Shown: piece after piece, positions 13,858 to 22,974 of the stretch
Layout of the letters: the number at the start of each line of letters is the position of its first letter
Position numbering within the stretch: the stretch's first letter is position 1
DNA from: Pseudomonadota bacterium
GTDB taxonomy: Bacteria > Pseudomonadota > Alphaproteobacteria > Rhizobiales > Beijerinckiaceae
Length of the DNA stretch: 64,000 nucleotides
NCBI GenBank assembly: GCA_023393655.1
Contig: JAEWKP010000381.1
Coordinates: 1 to 64,000 of the forward strand
Reading direction: 5' to 3'
The notes under the pieces: model-generated
The model's database searches: none
Told to the model about the DNA's origin: nothing
What the model saw: only the letters and a program-made list of their open reading frames with translations
Program-made: the position numbers and the translations under genes

Positions 13858-15099
13858 ATGAGCCGAGCTAAGATCGGTATGGCCGGACCCCGGGCGGTGG
13901 TGCTGTCGTTCTCGCGCATCGCGCGGGATCGCCGCGTTCTGCGCCAATGCGAATTGCTGGCCCAGATGGGCGCCTCTCCGCTCGTGCTTGGATATGGTGA
14001 GCCCCAGGACCGGATACCCTACGCCTTCGAGCATCTCAAGACGCCCCAGCCGACGCCGCAGTACCGCGCCAGCACGGTGATCCGCCAGTTGCCCGCCCGC
14101 CTCGGGCCTTGGGCTGCCCGAATCGGGTTCTGGGGCGCGGGTCGCCATCGCTGGGCGCTTGCCCGCCTGCTCGCATCCGACGCGCGCGTCGTGATCGCGA
14201 ATGACTGGCCAGCCCTTGTCGTAGCCGCGCGCTGGAAGGCTGAGACCGGTGGCTACATCCACTACGACACGCACGAGTTCGCCACGCTGGAGTTCGACGA
14301 ACGCAAGACCTGGCGTATCGTGTACAAGCCCTTCGTGAAACGCCTCGAGCGCGCCGCCATCGCATCGGCTGATGTCGTTTCGACGGTCGGCCACCGCCTC
14401 GCCGACGAGCTGCAGCGCTATTACGATCTGCCGGAGCGCCCTCTCGTCATCCGCAACATACCCAATCGGATCGAGCTGCCGGCACCGACCCCGACACGCT
14501 GGCCGCTTCAGCTGCTCTATCACGGCCAGATCCTGCGGGACCGCGGGCTGGAGACGCTGATCGACAGCATTTCTTACTGGCAGAACCAGCATAGGCTGAC
14601 CATCCGGGGGGACGGCGATCCAACCTATGTCGAGCACCTTCGCAGGCGCGTCGGATTGTTGGGCGTTTCGGAGTTCGTGACCTTCGAGCCGGCTGTACCG
14701 CCTGATCAAGTCATGCCGATCGCGGCCCAAACAGCCGATGTCGGCGTGCACTTCACCCAACTCGAAACCAAGCAGCGGCATTTCAGCCTGCCGAACAAGC
14801 TGTTCGAGTATATCGGCGCCGGCCTCGCTGTCGCAGTCTCGCCAGGAGCCGATCTGCGCGAGATCGTCGAGGGCTATGGCGTCGGCGTGGTCAGCGCCGA
14901 CGCGAGCCCGCTTGCCGTCGCAGCTGCGATCAACGGACTCGATGCCACCCAGGTCGAGCGTTTCAAGGCCGCCGCCCGCCGGGCGGCCGGCGAACTGTGC
15001 TGGGAGCACGAGCGCGCCATCCTGCGCGCCAGTTTGGAACCAGTGCTGCAAGGCTCGCAGCTGGCGCCAGCGAACACGAGCGCGTTCAGCCCTGGCTGA
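13858..15099 (+). CDS. Glycosyltransferase, GT4-like
   Basis: 413 residues. The N-terminal part has the acceptor-side motif LSFSRIARDRRVLRQCELL, and the C-terminal half has IRNIPN, LYHGQILRDRGLETL and SLPNKLFEYIGAGLAVAVSP, the GT4 donor site. It clearly resembles the two minus-strand enzymes at 29270-30679 and 30673-32181 (shared VIRNIP, LPNK-FEY and R-AR-RRVLR-like segments), so one glycosyltransferase family has expanded in this locus. A 154-base gap separates it from the preceding gene. Its last 14 bases overlap the convergent asparagine-synthase gene. Linkage made is unknown. Confidence 0.85.
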   Translation: MSRAKIGMAGPRAVVLSFSRIARDRRVLRQCELLAQMGASPLVLGYGEPQDRIPYAFEHLKTPQPTPQYRASTVIRQLPARLGPWAARIGFWGAGRHRWALARLLASDARVVIANDWPALVVAARWKAETGGYIHYDTHEFATLEFDERKTWRIVYKPFVKRLERAAIASADVVSTVGHRLADELQRYYDLPERPLVIRNIPNRIELPAPTPTRWPLQLLYHGQILRDRGLETLIDSISYWQNQHRLTIRGDGDPTYVEHLRRRVGLLGVSEFVTFEPAVPPDQVMPIAAQTADVGVHFTQLETKQRHFSLPNKLFEYIGAGLAVAVSPGADLREIVEGYGVGVVSADASPLAVAAAINGLDATQVERFKAAARRAAGELCWEHERAILRASLEPVLQGSQLAPANTSAFSPG

Positions 15100-16984
15100 C
15101 CTGGAAACGCTCTGCCCAGAGCCCGAGCGACACGATCCGCCAGAGCGTGAAGTCGACCGGCGCGCGCCCGTCGAGCATGTCAGCGGCGAAGAGGCGGGTG
15201 CCGGCCGGGTCGAGAAGGCCCGGCAGGACGCGCAGCGTCCGTTCGACGCCATCCTCGACCAGCCCGCGCAACGGCCCGCGCATCCAGACTGCCTCGGGCG
15301 TGGCGAAGCCGAGCTTGTCGCGGCGCTCGCTGACCCCCCGCGGCAGGATATCGGCCATGGCGCGACGCAGCACGCGCTTAGTGTCGGCGCCGACCAGCTT
15401 GTGCCGATTGCCTAGCGCCAGCGCGAAATCGGCCAGCGGCGGATCGAGGAAGGGCACCCGCGCCTCGATGCCATGGGCCATACTGTTGCGGTCTTCCCAG
15501 TGCAGCAGCATCGGCAGGTTGGATGCGTGGGCCATGACCAAGCAGAGCGAGGCGATGTCGCGCGGCGGCTCGAGCCCCAGCGATGCGGCGGCCGTCTCCA
15601 GCGCCGTCGGCTGCCGGTCCAGCTCCGCCAGCGCCTGCGACGACAGCCAGCCATGCTGGACCTGGCCGCGATGGGTTCGCCGCGCCAGGCCCTTGATGCG
15701 GTCCGGCGCCAGCGAGAAGGCGAGCCGCAGCAGCTGGCCGCCATAGCCCTGTCCGTGCATCTCGCGCCGTGCCGCGATCGTGCGGCCGAGCGTCAGCAAG
15801 CGCGCCGAGCGCGCCAGCTCGGCGAGGTAGATCGGGAAGAAGCTATGATAGCCGGCGAGCAGCTCGTCGGCGCCCTGCCCATCCAGCATCACCTTGACGC
15901 CGGCGGCCCGCGCCGCCTCGAAAACGCACCATTGCGCGAAGATCGAGGTCGAGCCGAAGGGCTCGTCCTGGTGCCAGGTGATGTCCGAAGCGCGTGCGAA
16001 GACATCCTCGGCGCGCGGGAAGATGAAGTGCGCCTGGGCGCCGGTCTTCGCCACGACCATGTCCATGAACGGCTTCTCGTCCACCGCCTTCTCGGCATAA
16101 CAGGCCGAGACGGTGTGCAACCCCGGCGCGTCCGGCGGCAGCATCGCCGCCATCAGGCAGACGATGGAGGAGGAATCGAGCCCTCCGGACAGGCAGGAGC
16201 CCACGGGCACGTCGGCGCGCAAATGCAGCCTGACCGAGTCGGCGAGGAGATCGCGGAAGCGCTCGGCCGCGGCCCGTTCGTCGATCTCGCCGAGCGCAGG
16301 TATCGCAACCGCATGCCAGCGCACGATCCTGGGTTCGCTCGCCCCTGGGCCGCGCGCCGGGACGGTGCAGCATTCGCCGCCGCGCAATTGCCGGATGCCC
16401 TGGAACAGCGTCTCGGCCGTGTGGTCCGACATGCCGCCGGAAAGGAAATCATGCGCCCGTGCGAGGTTGACGCGACGCACCCCTCCCGGCAGGTCGAGCA
16501 GTTGCTTGATCTCGGAAGCGAAGGCGACGCCGCCCAGCAGCGCGGTCAGGTAGAGCGGCTTGATCCCGTAGCGGTCGCGCGCCGCGAACAGGACCTTGTC
16601 GCGGTCGTCCCAGATCAGGAAAGCGAACATGCCGCGCAGGCGCGGCAGGCAGTCGGCGCCCCAGAGCATGTAGCAGCGCAGCAGGACCTCGGAATCCGAC
16701 TCGCTGACGAAGGTCTCGCCGCGCGCCCGCAATTCGTCGCGCAGCTCGATGTAATTGTAGATCTCGCCGTTGAAGACTAGGTGATAGCGCCCGGACGCAT
16801 CCGCCATCGGCTGCAGGCCCGCATCCGAAACGTCGATGATCGCCAGCCGCCTGTGGCCGAGCGCGACCGGCCCGGCCGGGCTCCCATATTCCTGCCAGCC
16901 GCGGCCGTCCGGGCCGCGATGCGTTACCATGTCGATACGTTCCGGCGTGACCGGAAGCCCGACCGACGCGAAGAGGCCGCACAT
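15086..16984 (-). CDS. Asparagine synthase-like glutamine amidotransferase (copy 1)
   Basis: 632 residues. An N-terminal class II glutaminase starts with the nucleophile Cys2 (MCGLFASVG); RGPDGRGW and FNGEIYNY are its glutamine-site motifs. The C-terminal synthase domain has the ATP loop SGGLDSS. AsnB homologues inside O-antigen clusters are known to amidate uronic acids rather than make asparagine, and this one follows wbpI by 36 bases, so the pathway sugar is a plausible substrate (inference). It is the last gene of the long minus-strand run and overlaps the plus-strand glycosyltransferase by 14 bases at their 3' ends. Ordinary asparagine synthesis cannot be excluded. Confidence 0.88.
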   Translation of the reverse strand: MCGLFASVGLPVTPERIDMVTHRGPDGRGWQEYGSPAGPVALGHRRLAIIDVSDAGLQPMADASGRYHLVFNGEIYNYIELRDELRARGETFVSESDSEVLLRCYMLWGADCLPRLRGMFAFLIWDDRDKVLFAARDRYGIKPLYLTALLGGVAFASEIKQLLDLPGGVRRVNLARAHDFLSGGMSDHTAETLFQGIRQLRGGECCTVPARGPGASEPRIVRWHAVAIPALGEIDERAAAERFRDLLADSVRLHLRADVPVGSCLSGGLDSSSIVCLMAAMLPPDAPGLHTVSACYAEKAVDEKPFMDMVVAKTGAQAHFIFPRAEDVFARASDITWHQDEPFGSTSIFAQWCVFEAARAAGVKVMLDGQGADELLAGYHSFFPIYLAELARSARLLTLGRTIAARREMHGQGYGGQLLRLAFSLAPDRIKGLARRTHRGQVQHGWLSSQALAELDRQPTALETAAASLGLEPPRDIASLCLVMAHASNLPMLLHWEDRNSMAHGIEARVPFLDPPLADFALALGNRHKLVGADTKRVLRRAMADILPRGVSERRDKLGFATPEAVWMRGPLRGLVEDGVERTLRVLPGLLDPAGTRLFAADMLDGRAPVDFTLWRIVSLGLWAERFQVSQG

Positions 16985-17020
16985 CAGTTCGCTCCTGCTT
17001 TTCCGGCTGCCCCGGTCCCG

Positions 17021-18070
17021 TCAGCCCCGATGCGCCCTGATCGCATCGAGCACCGCTTCGGCAGCCTGCCCCGTGCCATAATCGGCAATGTCGGATCGTG
17101 GCTTCCAGTCCGCTGTGGTCCAGAGACGGTTCCAGCCATGCTCGAGCGTCTCGGTCCACTCAGTTTCGTCGCGGAGTGTCACGCAGGGCCGGCGCGCGAA
17201 ATAGGCTTCCTTCTGGAGACCGCCTGAATCCGTCAGCACCACCTTCGCGCCGTCGAGCAGGCGAACCATGTCGATATACCCCACCGGATCGATCGTACGG
17301 ATCGAGCCCAGCTGCGTGCCGCTGCGCGCAATCGCCTGTTTCGTGCGCGGGTGAACGGGGAGGATGACGGGCAGGCCGGCGGCGGTCTCGGCGATCGCGT
17401 TCATCACCGCCTGCAAGCGTGCCGGATCGTCGGTGTTCTCGGCCCTGTGCACCGTCGCCAGCGCAAAGTCGCCCTCGCTCAGCCCGTGATCGGCGAGGAT
17501 GGTCGACATATCGCGCGAACGCCTCTGCGCGTGCAGCATCGCATCGTACATGACATCGCCGACATGATGGACACCGCGCGTGATGCCCTCGGCCTCGAGA
17601 TTGCGAACGCCGGTCATCGTCGGGCTCAGCAGCAATGCCGAGACGTGATCGGTCAGGACGCGGTTGACCTCCTCCGGCATGCGCCGGTTGAACGAGCGCA
17701 GGCCGGCTTCGACATGGACGACCGGGATATGCAGCTTGGCCGCGGCCAGCGCCCCCGCCAGGGTCGAGTTGGTGTCGCCATAGACCAGCACCCAGTCCGG
17801 CTTGCGCTCGATCAGGCAGGTCTCGATGCCGGCCAGCATATGGCCCGTCATCGCGCCATGCGTGCCGCCATGGATGGCGAGGTTGACCTCCGGCTTACCG
17901 ATCTCCAGCTCGCGGAAGAACACATCCGACATCATTTCATCGAAGTGCTGGCCGGTGTGGACCATAATCTCGCTGAAATCAGCACTGGCGCGGATGGCGC
18001 GGCTGACGGCAGCGGCCTTGATGAATTGCGGGCGCGCACCGACAACGGTGAGGATCGTGGTTTTCGTCAT
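17021..18070 (-). CDS. wbpI: UDP-2,3-diacetamido-2,3-dideoxy-glucuronate 2-epimerase (WbpI-like; WecB fold)
   Basis: Inverts C2 of UDP-GlcNAc3NAcA to give UDP-ManNAc3NAcA. 349 residues. The start has VVGARPQFIKAAAVSRAI, then VHTGQHFDEMMSDVFFREL and GGTHGAMTGHML, which track WbpI/WlbD more closely than the housekeeping UDP-GlcNAc 2-epimerase WecB. Conserved HVEAGLRSFNRRMPEEVNR and the C-terminal SGGLQKEAYFARRPCVTLR are also present. The other pathway genes are in the facing operon, so the pathway is split between two transcripts. Its ATG shares one base with the upstream gene's TGA (TGATG). Plain WecB activity is the alternative. Confidence 0.88.
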   Translation of the reverse strand: MTKTTILTVVGARPQFIKAAAVSRAIRASADFSEIMVHTGQHFDEMMSDVFFRELEIGKPEVNLAIHGGTHGAMTGHMLAGIETCLIERKPDWVLVYGDTNSTLAGALAAAKLHIPVVHVEAGLRSFNRRMPEEVNRVLTDHVSALLLSPTMTGVRNLEAEGITRGVHHVGDVMYDAMLHAQRRSRDMSTILADHGLSEGDFALATVHRAENTDDPARLQAVMNAIAETAAGLPVILPVHPRTKQAIARSGTQLGSIRTIDPVGYIDMVRLLDGAKVVLTDSGGLQKEAYFARRPCVTLRDETEWTETLEHGWNRLWTTADWKPRSDIADYGTGQAAEAVLDAIRAHRG

Positions 18071-19272
18071 CAGGATTTTCCGGTCTGGGCATCTTTGGCC
18101 CGGCTGATCCGCACGGACTGGTAATCGGCCAGGGTCTGGGCTGCAAGCCGCCGCGGATCATGCCAGCGCTCGACGAAGGCGCGAGCCTCCAGCCCCCTCG
18201 CATGAAGCTCGAACCGTGGCATGGTGACGACGCTTCGCATCGTATCGAGGATGGTGGCGGGCCGGGCGCCGATGACGGGGAGCTCCGCCTTCAGGTCATG
18301 ATCGAGGAAGCCGAGATCCCCCTCACGCAGATAGGCGATGAGGGGTTTGCCGAGAGACATCGCCTCGACGCCGAACCCGCCATACCAGCCCGCGAGCAAC
18401 TGATCGATGATGACGTCCGCCGAAGCATAGGCTTGAAGCGCCTGCGCGCGCGGCAGACCCTCGACGAGGCGCAACTCGAAGGCATAGCCCTCCGCCTTAA
18501 GCGCCTCCGCGGCTGCCAGCACGAACTCGGTGCCCTTGGCACCGCGATGGCTGGGCGCATGCAGGAAGACCAGCGAGCGCTGAGAGTCGGGCATAGGCGG
18601 CGCCGCCACGACGCTGAAGGGATCGAAGCTGGCATAGGGCTGAAAGCGCGCCTGCTTGGGCAGGACATGCAGCAGATCGGGGTTCAAGGCATAATGCAGC
18701 GTTGCATGGCGCGCGAAAGCCGCAATGGCCCGGCGCTTCCATTGATCGGAGTTCAGGGGATAGTACTCGTCCTTCACCGCATCGGCGATCGAGATGTCGA
18801 ACAGCTCCAGCGATCGGTCGCGCTGGCGCGCATCGTCGCCCTGCCAGGTCACGGCGAGCGTCTTGCCCATCGCGGCCAGCAGCGGCAGATCCTTCAACCA
18901 GACCGCCCGGCAATAGAGGCGCCAGATCATCTCGAGAGGCTTCCGCCGCCGCACCGGTCGCAGAGACGGATAGGCATTGGGCACAAGGCAGCTCTGGCCG
19001 AACGAGAAATGGACCACGTCAGCCCAGCTCATGGCGCGGAAAAGCAGGCGCCAGCGCGCCTTCTCGCGGGCGACGATCGACGGGGAGGGTGGCGCCAGCA
19101 CCTCGTCCGCCGGGAAGCCGAGGGCCGTCTCTTCCAGAACGACGCAGCGGCTGTCGGCGCCGAGCTCCCGTTGTGCCGCCGCCAGCTGGGCCGACTGACC
19201 CGCGACATTCCAGGGGCAATGCAGCACACGCAGCGGCCGCTCGCGGGGTCCGGACAGCTGGGTCTCGGCCAT
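18070..19272 (-). CDS. Glycosyltransferase-like protein of the HAPS/KGT/DQ group
   Basis: 400 residues. The N-terminus LRVLHCPWNVAGQSAQLAAAQRELGA resembles a GT4 acceptor domain. The middle has TWQGDDARQRD, a G-x-D-x-R motif shared with the products at 26601-27695 and 32230-35169. The C-terminal domain has FLHAPSHRGAKGTEF, then IIDQLLAGWYGGFGVEAMSLGKPLIAYL, the donor-side pattern of this subgroup. It lies 8 bases after the epimerase gene and touches wbpI. Donor and linkage unknown; glycosyltransferase call from fold-level motifs. Confidence 0.78.
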   Translation of the reverse strand: MAETQLSGPRERPLRVLHCPWNVAGQSAQLAAAQRELGADSRCVVLEETALGFPADEVLAPPSPSIVAREKARWRLLFRAMSWADVVHFSFGQSCLVPNAYPSLRPVRRRKPLEMIWRLYCRAVWLKDLPLLAAMGKTLAVTWQGDDARQRDRSLELFDISIADAVKDEYYPLNSDQWKRRAIAAFARHATLHYALNPDLLHVLPKQARFQPYASFDPFSVVAAPPMPDSQRSLVFLHAPSHRGAKGTEFVLAAAEALKAEGYAFELRLVEGLPRAQALQAYASADVIIDQLLAGWYGGFGVEAMSLGKPLIAYLREGDLGFLDHDLKAELPVIGARPATILDTMRSVVTMPRFELHARGLEARAFVERWHDPRRLAAQTLADYQSVRISRAKDAQTGKS

Positions 19273-19280
19273 GCGCCTGG

Positions 19281-20156
19281 TCAGCGCTCGCTCGCCACCG
19301 TGGCGGCGATCCCGTCAGCAAAGCTGCGGAAACGGGACAGGTCATATTGCCCGCCGAGCTTCGTTAGCGAAGGCACCAGGCTCGGCGCGCTCATCTCCTT
19401 GCGCTCGAAGCGCGGCTCGGAGCCCAGAGCCATACCGATCCCGCGAGCAACCTCCTCGACGCTCAGCACCTCCGGCGAGGCGACGTTGAACGTGCCCGCC
19501 CAGCTCTCGTCGATGGCGGCGAGCAGGACACTGCAGATATCGTCGACATATGTCGGCGTGAACCGCATCCCGCTGCCGGACCAGGGCAGCGTCACGGCTT
19601 CGCCGCGCCGGATGCGTCCAATCAGGTCCGGGATCAGGCGTGCGGTCTGTCCGGGCCCGTATGGCGCGAAGAGCCGCAAAATCGACACTGGAAAGAGTGT
19701 CGAATAGGGCCTGGCGAGCATTTCCGAGGCCAGTTTCGTCGCGCCGAGATTGCCCAACGGGGCCAGCGCACCACCTTCCTCCAGTGGCCCCACGAATGGC
19801 TCATATACCGTGCCGCTGGACACCATGCAGAAGCGCGACACGCGCGCAGCCGCTGCCGCCAGCAGCAGCTCATGAGCGCCCATGACATTGACGGCGAACA
19901 TTTCGGCCGCATCGCCCGGGAAGGCGCGGTACGAACGCGATTGTGCGAGATGGGCTACGGCGTCGACATCGTCCGGCAAGGTCAGCGGATCGCCCGATCC
20001 GAGCGCATGGACGAGAAGGCCGCTACCCGGCGGTGCAGATGCAGCGCCGCGTACCAGCGCGGTCACTCGATGTCCCTGCGCGACGAGGCGACGCGCCAGC
20101 GCATGGCCGACGAAGCCTGAGGCCCCCGTCAGCAGGACATGAAGACCCTGCGCCAT
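19281..20156 (-). CDS. NAD-dependent epimerase/dehydratase-like protein with altered catalytic Tyr
   Basis: 291 residues of extended SDR type. The nucleotide-binding motif GASGFVG (residues 11-17) and the Ser-containing MVSSGTVYEPF are intact, and LRLFAPYGPGQ is the usual substrate loop. The position of the catalytic Tyr in Y-x3-K reads Leu137 (LGATK, Lys141), so classical SDR proton transfer looks impaired. It may be a reductase with another acid, a structural or regulatory protein, or a decayed enzyme. It is 4 bases downstream of a methyltransferase and 8 bases upstream of a glycosyltransferase. Family firm, reaction unknown. Confidence 0.78.
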   Translation of the reverse strand: MAQGLHVLLTGASGFVGHALARRLVAQGHRVTALVRGAASAPPGSGLLVHALGSGDPLTLPDDVDAVAHLAQSRSYRAFPGDAAEMFAVNVMGAHELLLAAAAARVSRFCMVSSGTVYEPFVGPLEEGGALAPLGNLGATKLASEMLARPYSTLFPVSILRLFAPYGPGQTARLIPDLIGRIRRGEAVTLPWSGSGMRFTPTYVDDICSVLLAAIDESWAGTFNVASPEVLSVEEVARGIGMALGSEPRFERKEMSAPSLVPSLTKLGGQYDLSRFRSFADGIAATVASER

Positions 20157-20160
20157 GGCG

Positions 20161-21285
20161 TCAGACAGGCTTCGTGACGAGGACGGAAATGCCGTTGGGA
20201 TTGGCGTCGTTGACCTGCCACTCCCTGGCCCCGAGATCGCGCAGCCAACCCTCGACCTCGTCCTGCGTATGCTGCCAGGCGTTGTGGGGGTGGTACCAGT
20301 CGAAATTGACCATGTTGTTGGTCTCGTAGTCGAAGGCCTCGTTCCAGAAGCACTTCAGGAAATTGTAGTAGATCAGCCGCTGGACATCATGCGTGCCGGC
20401 GGGAATGCCGAGCACCGGAATGGGCTTCTCCAGCGTGATCTTGGCGTTGAGGCGCGAGAGCTCACGGCCAAGCTCCGTGATCCCCTCGCAGGCCGCGTAG
20501 CACTCGTCCGGTGACAGCGGCATGAAATTCTTGCGGATATGCTCGTCGGCGAACACGCGCGAGGCGCCCATTTTCTTGTAGACGTAGAAAAAGAACTGCC
20601 CGCCCGGCTGGAGCTTGCGGTAGAGCGCCTCCACCGCCAGCCTTGTGTCGGGCGTGTGGTGCAGCACGCCGTCGGCGATGATGAAGTCGAAATAATCGTC
20701 CGGGAAAGGCGCTTCCATCAGATCGGCCTGCACCACGGTGCAGTTCGGCAGGTCGCGCGTATTGCCGAAGGTGGTCATCGCCGCTGCGGAGATGTCGAGC
20801 GCGAACACCTCGCCCGCGGTCTGCTCCGCCATGAAGCGCGCATTGAAGCCGGAGCCCGGCCCGCATTCCAGGATGCGCTTGCGCTTGGCGTGGAAAGCCT
20901 TGAGTTCCTCCAGGCTGCCCAGGTTGAACTTCTTCATGAACCAGCCGTAGAGAAACTCCTGATGCTGCGGCTCGAGGCCGTAGTTCTTGAAGCGCGTCCA
21001 CTTGTCCGAAAAAGTCTCGTTGGTCTTGGCCTGTTCCGAGGCCGCCGCGCGCGCCTGGGTGGCATGCAGCGTCAGACCGTGCTTCGCCGCGAAATCCGAA
21101 AGATCCTGCTGCAGGACGCCCGTCAGGAAAGACGGCACACCGTCGATGATCGGAATCCAGCGGCCGTCGGGCGCTCGCAAAACGCCTTCCAGGATGTGCT
21201 CGCCTTCTTGGCGGAATGCCTCAAGCAGAAGCCCCCCCTTCGGGTATCCAACCGGCTGGAGTTGGCTGACGATCGACGAACGCAA
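20161..21285 (-). CDS. Class I SAM-dependent methyltransferase with N-terminal Trm112-like region
   Basis: 374 residues. An N-terminal stretch of about 65 residues (LRAPDGRWIPIIDGVPSFL) resembles the Trm112-like domain found before some sugar methyltransferases, though its zinc cysteines are absent. The Rossmann core has motif I ILECGPGSGFN and then IADGVLHHTPDT, as in Methyltransf_11 proteins. It probably O-methylates a sugar of the glycan. A 156-base gap separates it from the upstream glycosyltransferase gene, the largest break inside the minus-strand run, so a secondary promoter there is possible, although I see no clear one. Confidence 0.82.
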   Translation of the reverse strand: MRSSIVSQLQPVGYPKGGLLLEAFRQEGEHILEGVLRAPDGRWIPIIDGVPSFLTGVLQQDLSDFAAKHGLTLHATQARAAASEQAKTNETFSDKWTRFKNYGLEPQHQEFLYGWFMKKFNLGSLEELKAFHAKRKRILECGPGSGFNARFMAEQTAGEVFALDISAAAMTTFGNTRDLPNCTVVQADLMEAPFPDDYFDFIIADGVLHHTPDTRLAVEALYRKLQPGGQFFFYVYKKMGASRVFADEHIRKNFMPLSPDECYAACEGITELGRELSRLNAKITLEKPIPVLGIPAGTHDVQRLIYYNFLKCFWNEAFDYETNNMVNFDWYHPHNAWQHTQDEVEGWLRDLGAREWQVNDANPNGISVLVTKPV

Positions 21286-21441
21286 GGCTGGTCCCTCTTG
21301 GCTTCAGTAGACGTAGGTCGCGGTTGTCCTAGACGATGATCCTCGAAAGGGAAATCAGCTTTTCCGTTCTCCTGACGGCCCTTTCGCCGTGGAACCGCCA
21401 TGCGGCCCTTTTTTCACCGCGCGGCAGCGCCTTTGGGTGCG

Positions 21442-22974
21442 TCAGGTCAGCAGCCTGCGATAGGCCTGCGCCTGCAGCGAGATGATTCGGCTGGCGGAAT
21501 GGAAGTCGGCAATCCAGGACGCACCGCGCGCGCCCAGCCCGGCCGCGTCCTTCGCATCGGCCGCAACTTGTCTCAGCCCGGCCGCGATCTGCTCGTGCGA
21601 GTTCGCAACGATCAGCGGCGGCGCCTTGCCGAAAAACCGTTCGGCTGCCGGCACGTCGAGTGCATTCAGCACGCGCCGGCCGAGCGCAAGAGCCTCGAAG
21701 GTGACGCCGCCGAAGGCGGGGAGAGCGAACTGATCAATAACAAGGTGGCTCGTCAGATAGTGGCGCCACAGTTCCGGCTTCTGCATAGGCTCGACCCAGC
21801 GCAGTCGGGACGCGAGACCGAGTTCGGCAGCGAGAGCTTCCGTCGCGGCTATGTCGCGCCCCCAGCGCACCGCAACGATCTCGAAATTGCCCCCCTCCTC
21901 CGCCAGCAAGGCCGCAGCGCGCAGGAAACGGTCATTGCCTTTGGATAGATTGGGATCGCCGTCCAGCCAATCCTGCCGCGCCGGTGCGAAGAAGCGCAAC
22001 ATCTCCTCCGGAGGGCGCAGATCGCCATGGATCACGGCGAAATCTCGCAGCCTCTGATCATCGAAAGCGTGCGGCAGCGGCACGATCCGCGTGCTTTCAA
22101 TGCCGAGACGGTCGGCGGCTGCGAGGCAGTCCAGATTTGTCACCAGAACCTGATCAGCCATGCCGAAACACAGCGCCGTCGCGCGCCCGGTCGGATTTTT
22201 CTCGAAAGGCAAGCTGCGCAGCGTGCCGTGCTCGTAGGCAGCATAGCGCCGGCCGGCGAGCAACGGCCATAACCCATCGAGCGCATAACCCTGGATCACG
22301 TCGTAGCGCGCGAGCAAGGGCGCGAGATGTCTGAAGCGCTCCCAGTAGTAGTCCAAATCGCCCCGCTCAGCGGGGAATGCCGCCACGCCGCGGCGTTCGC
22401 CCCACATCCGCGTCAAATCGGCAAAGTCGAGCCCACCCGCTGCTCGCGCCTGCCGCTCCGGCTCGTCGGCATTTCGGCCGAGGCGCTGCTCGAGCTTCTT
22501 GCGCTCATAGGCGAGCTTCCAACCAATCTTGTGCCGAAACAGCTCGGTCCGCGCTCGAAATGATCGCGAGCAGCGCACGAAGCGCTGATGATCGAGCTTG
22601 CGCCAGAGGCGGTCCGCCTCCGCCGAGCCTTCAATCTCGGCTGCGAGATAGCGGCAGCAATCAGCGATTGGACCGGAGGCGAACCAGCGGGGCCGCTGGT
22701 AGCCATTCAAGTCGACGCTGTGCCAGTCCGGGAAGGAGGGATCGGCGGGCGCCGTCTCGAAGCTTGCCTCCTCCCATTCAGGAGTCGCCATGATGTGGTA
22801 GTAGTCGAAGGACAGCACATCGGCTGCGATGCCATGGGCGCGCTGAATTCGTGCGTTGTTGAAGGCATTGTTGGCGATGTTGCCGATGTGCAGAACGCGG
22901 AGCGGCCGGCCAAGCCGTGCTTGCCGCTCCGCCAGCCAGTCCAGCGCATTCTCCCGGACCTCGCCGCCGATCAT
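21442..22974 (-). CDS. Putative glycosyltransferase
   Basis: 510 residues, beginning MIGGEVRENALDWLAERQ. RPLRVLHIGNIANNAFNN is a typical glycosyltransferase B-fold opening. The C-terminal part has LSKGNDRFLRAAALL, a donor-domain helix, then LVIDQFALPAFGGVTFEALALGRRVL, matching the E-motif region of GT4-like enzymes. A long Arg-rich central insert (about residues 120-210) is unusual. The ATG at 22974 overlaps the stop of the upstream asparagine-synthase-like gene (ATGA), which fixes the start; longer upstream frames run inside that gene. Substrates unknown. Confidence 0.75.
   Translation of the reverse strand: MIGGEVRENALDWLAERQARLGRPLRVLHIGNIANNAFNNARIQRAHGIAADVLSFDYYHIMATPEWEEASFETAPADPSFPDWHSVDLNGYQRPRWFASGPIADCCRYLAAEIEGSAEADRLWRKLDHQRFVRCSRSFRARTELFRHKIGWKLAYERKKLEQRLGRNADEPERQARAAGGLDFADLTRMWGERRGVAAFPAERGDLDYYWERFRHLAPLLARYDVIQGYALDGLWPLLAGRRYAAYEHGTLRSLPFEKNPTGRATALCFGMADQVLVTNLDCLAAADRLGIESTRIVPLPHAFDDQRLRDFAVIHGDLRPPEEMLRFFAPARQDWLDGDPNLSKGNDRFLRAAALLAEEGGNFEIVAVRWGRDIAATEALAAELGLASRLRWVEPMQKPELWRHYLTSHLVIDQFALPAFGGVTFEALALGRRVLNALDVPAAERFFGKAPPLIVANSHEQIAAGLRQVAADAKDAAGLGARGASWIADFHSASRIISLQAQAYRRLLT

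Noticed and set aside
21360..21420. Possible plus-strand terminator (imperfect GCCG...CGGC stem followed by TTTTTT)
   Set aside because: No plus-strand gene ends nearby, the stem is bulged, and on the minus strand the T-run would be an A-run.
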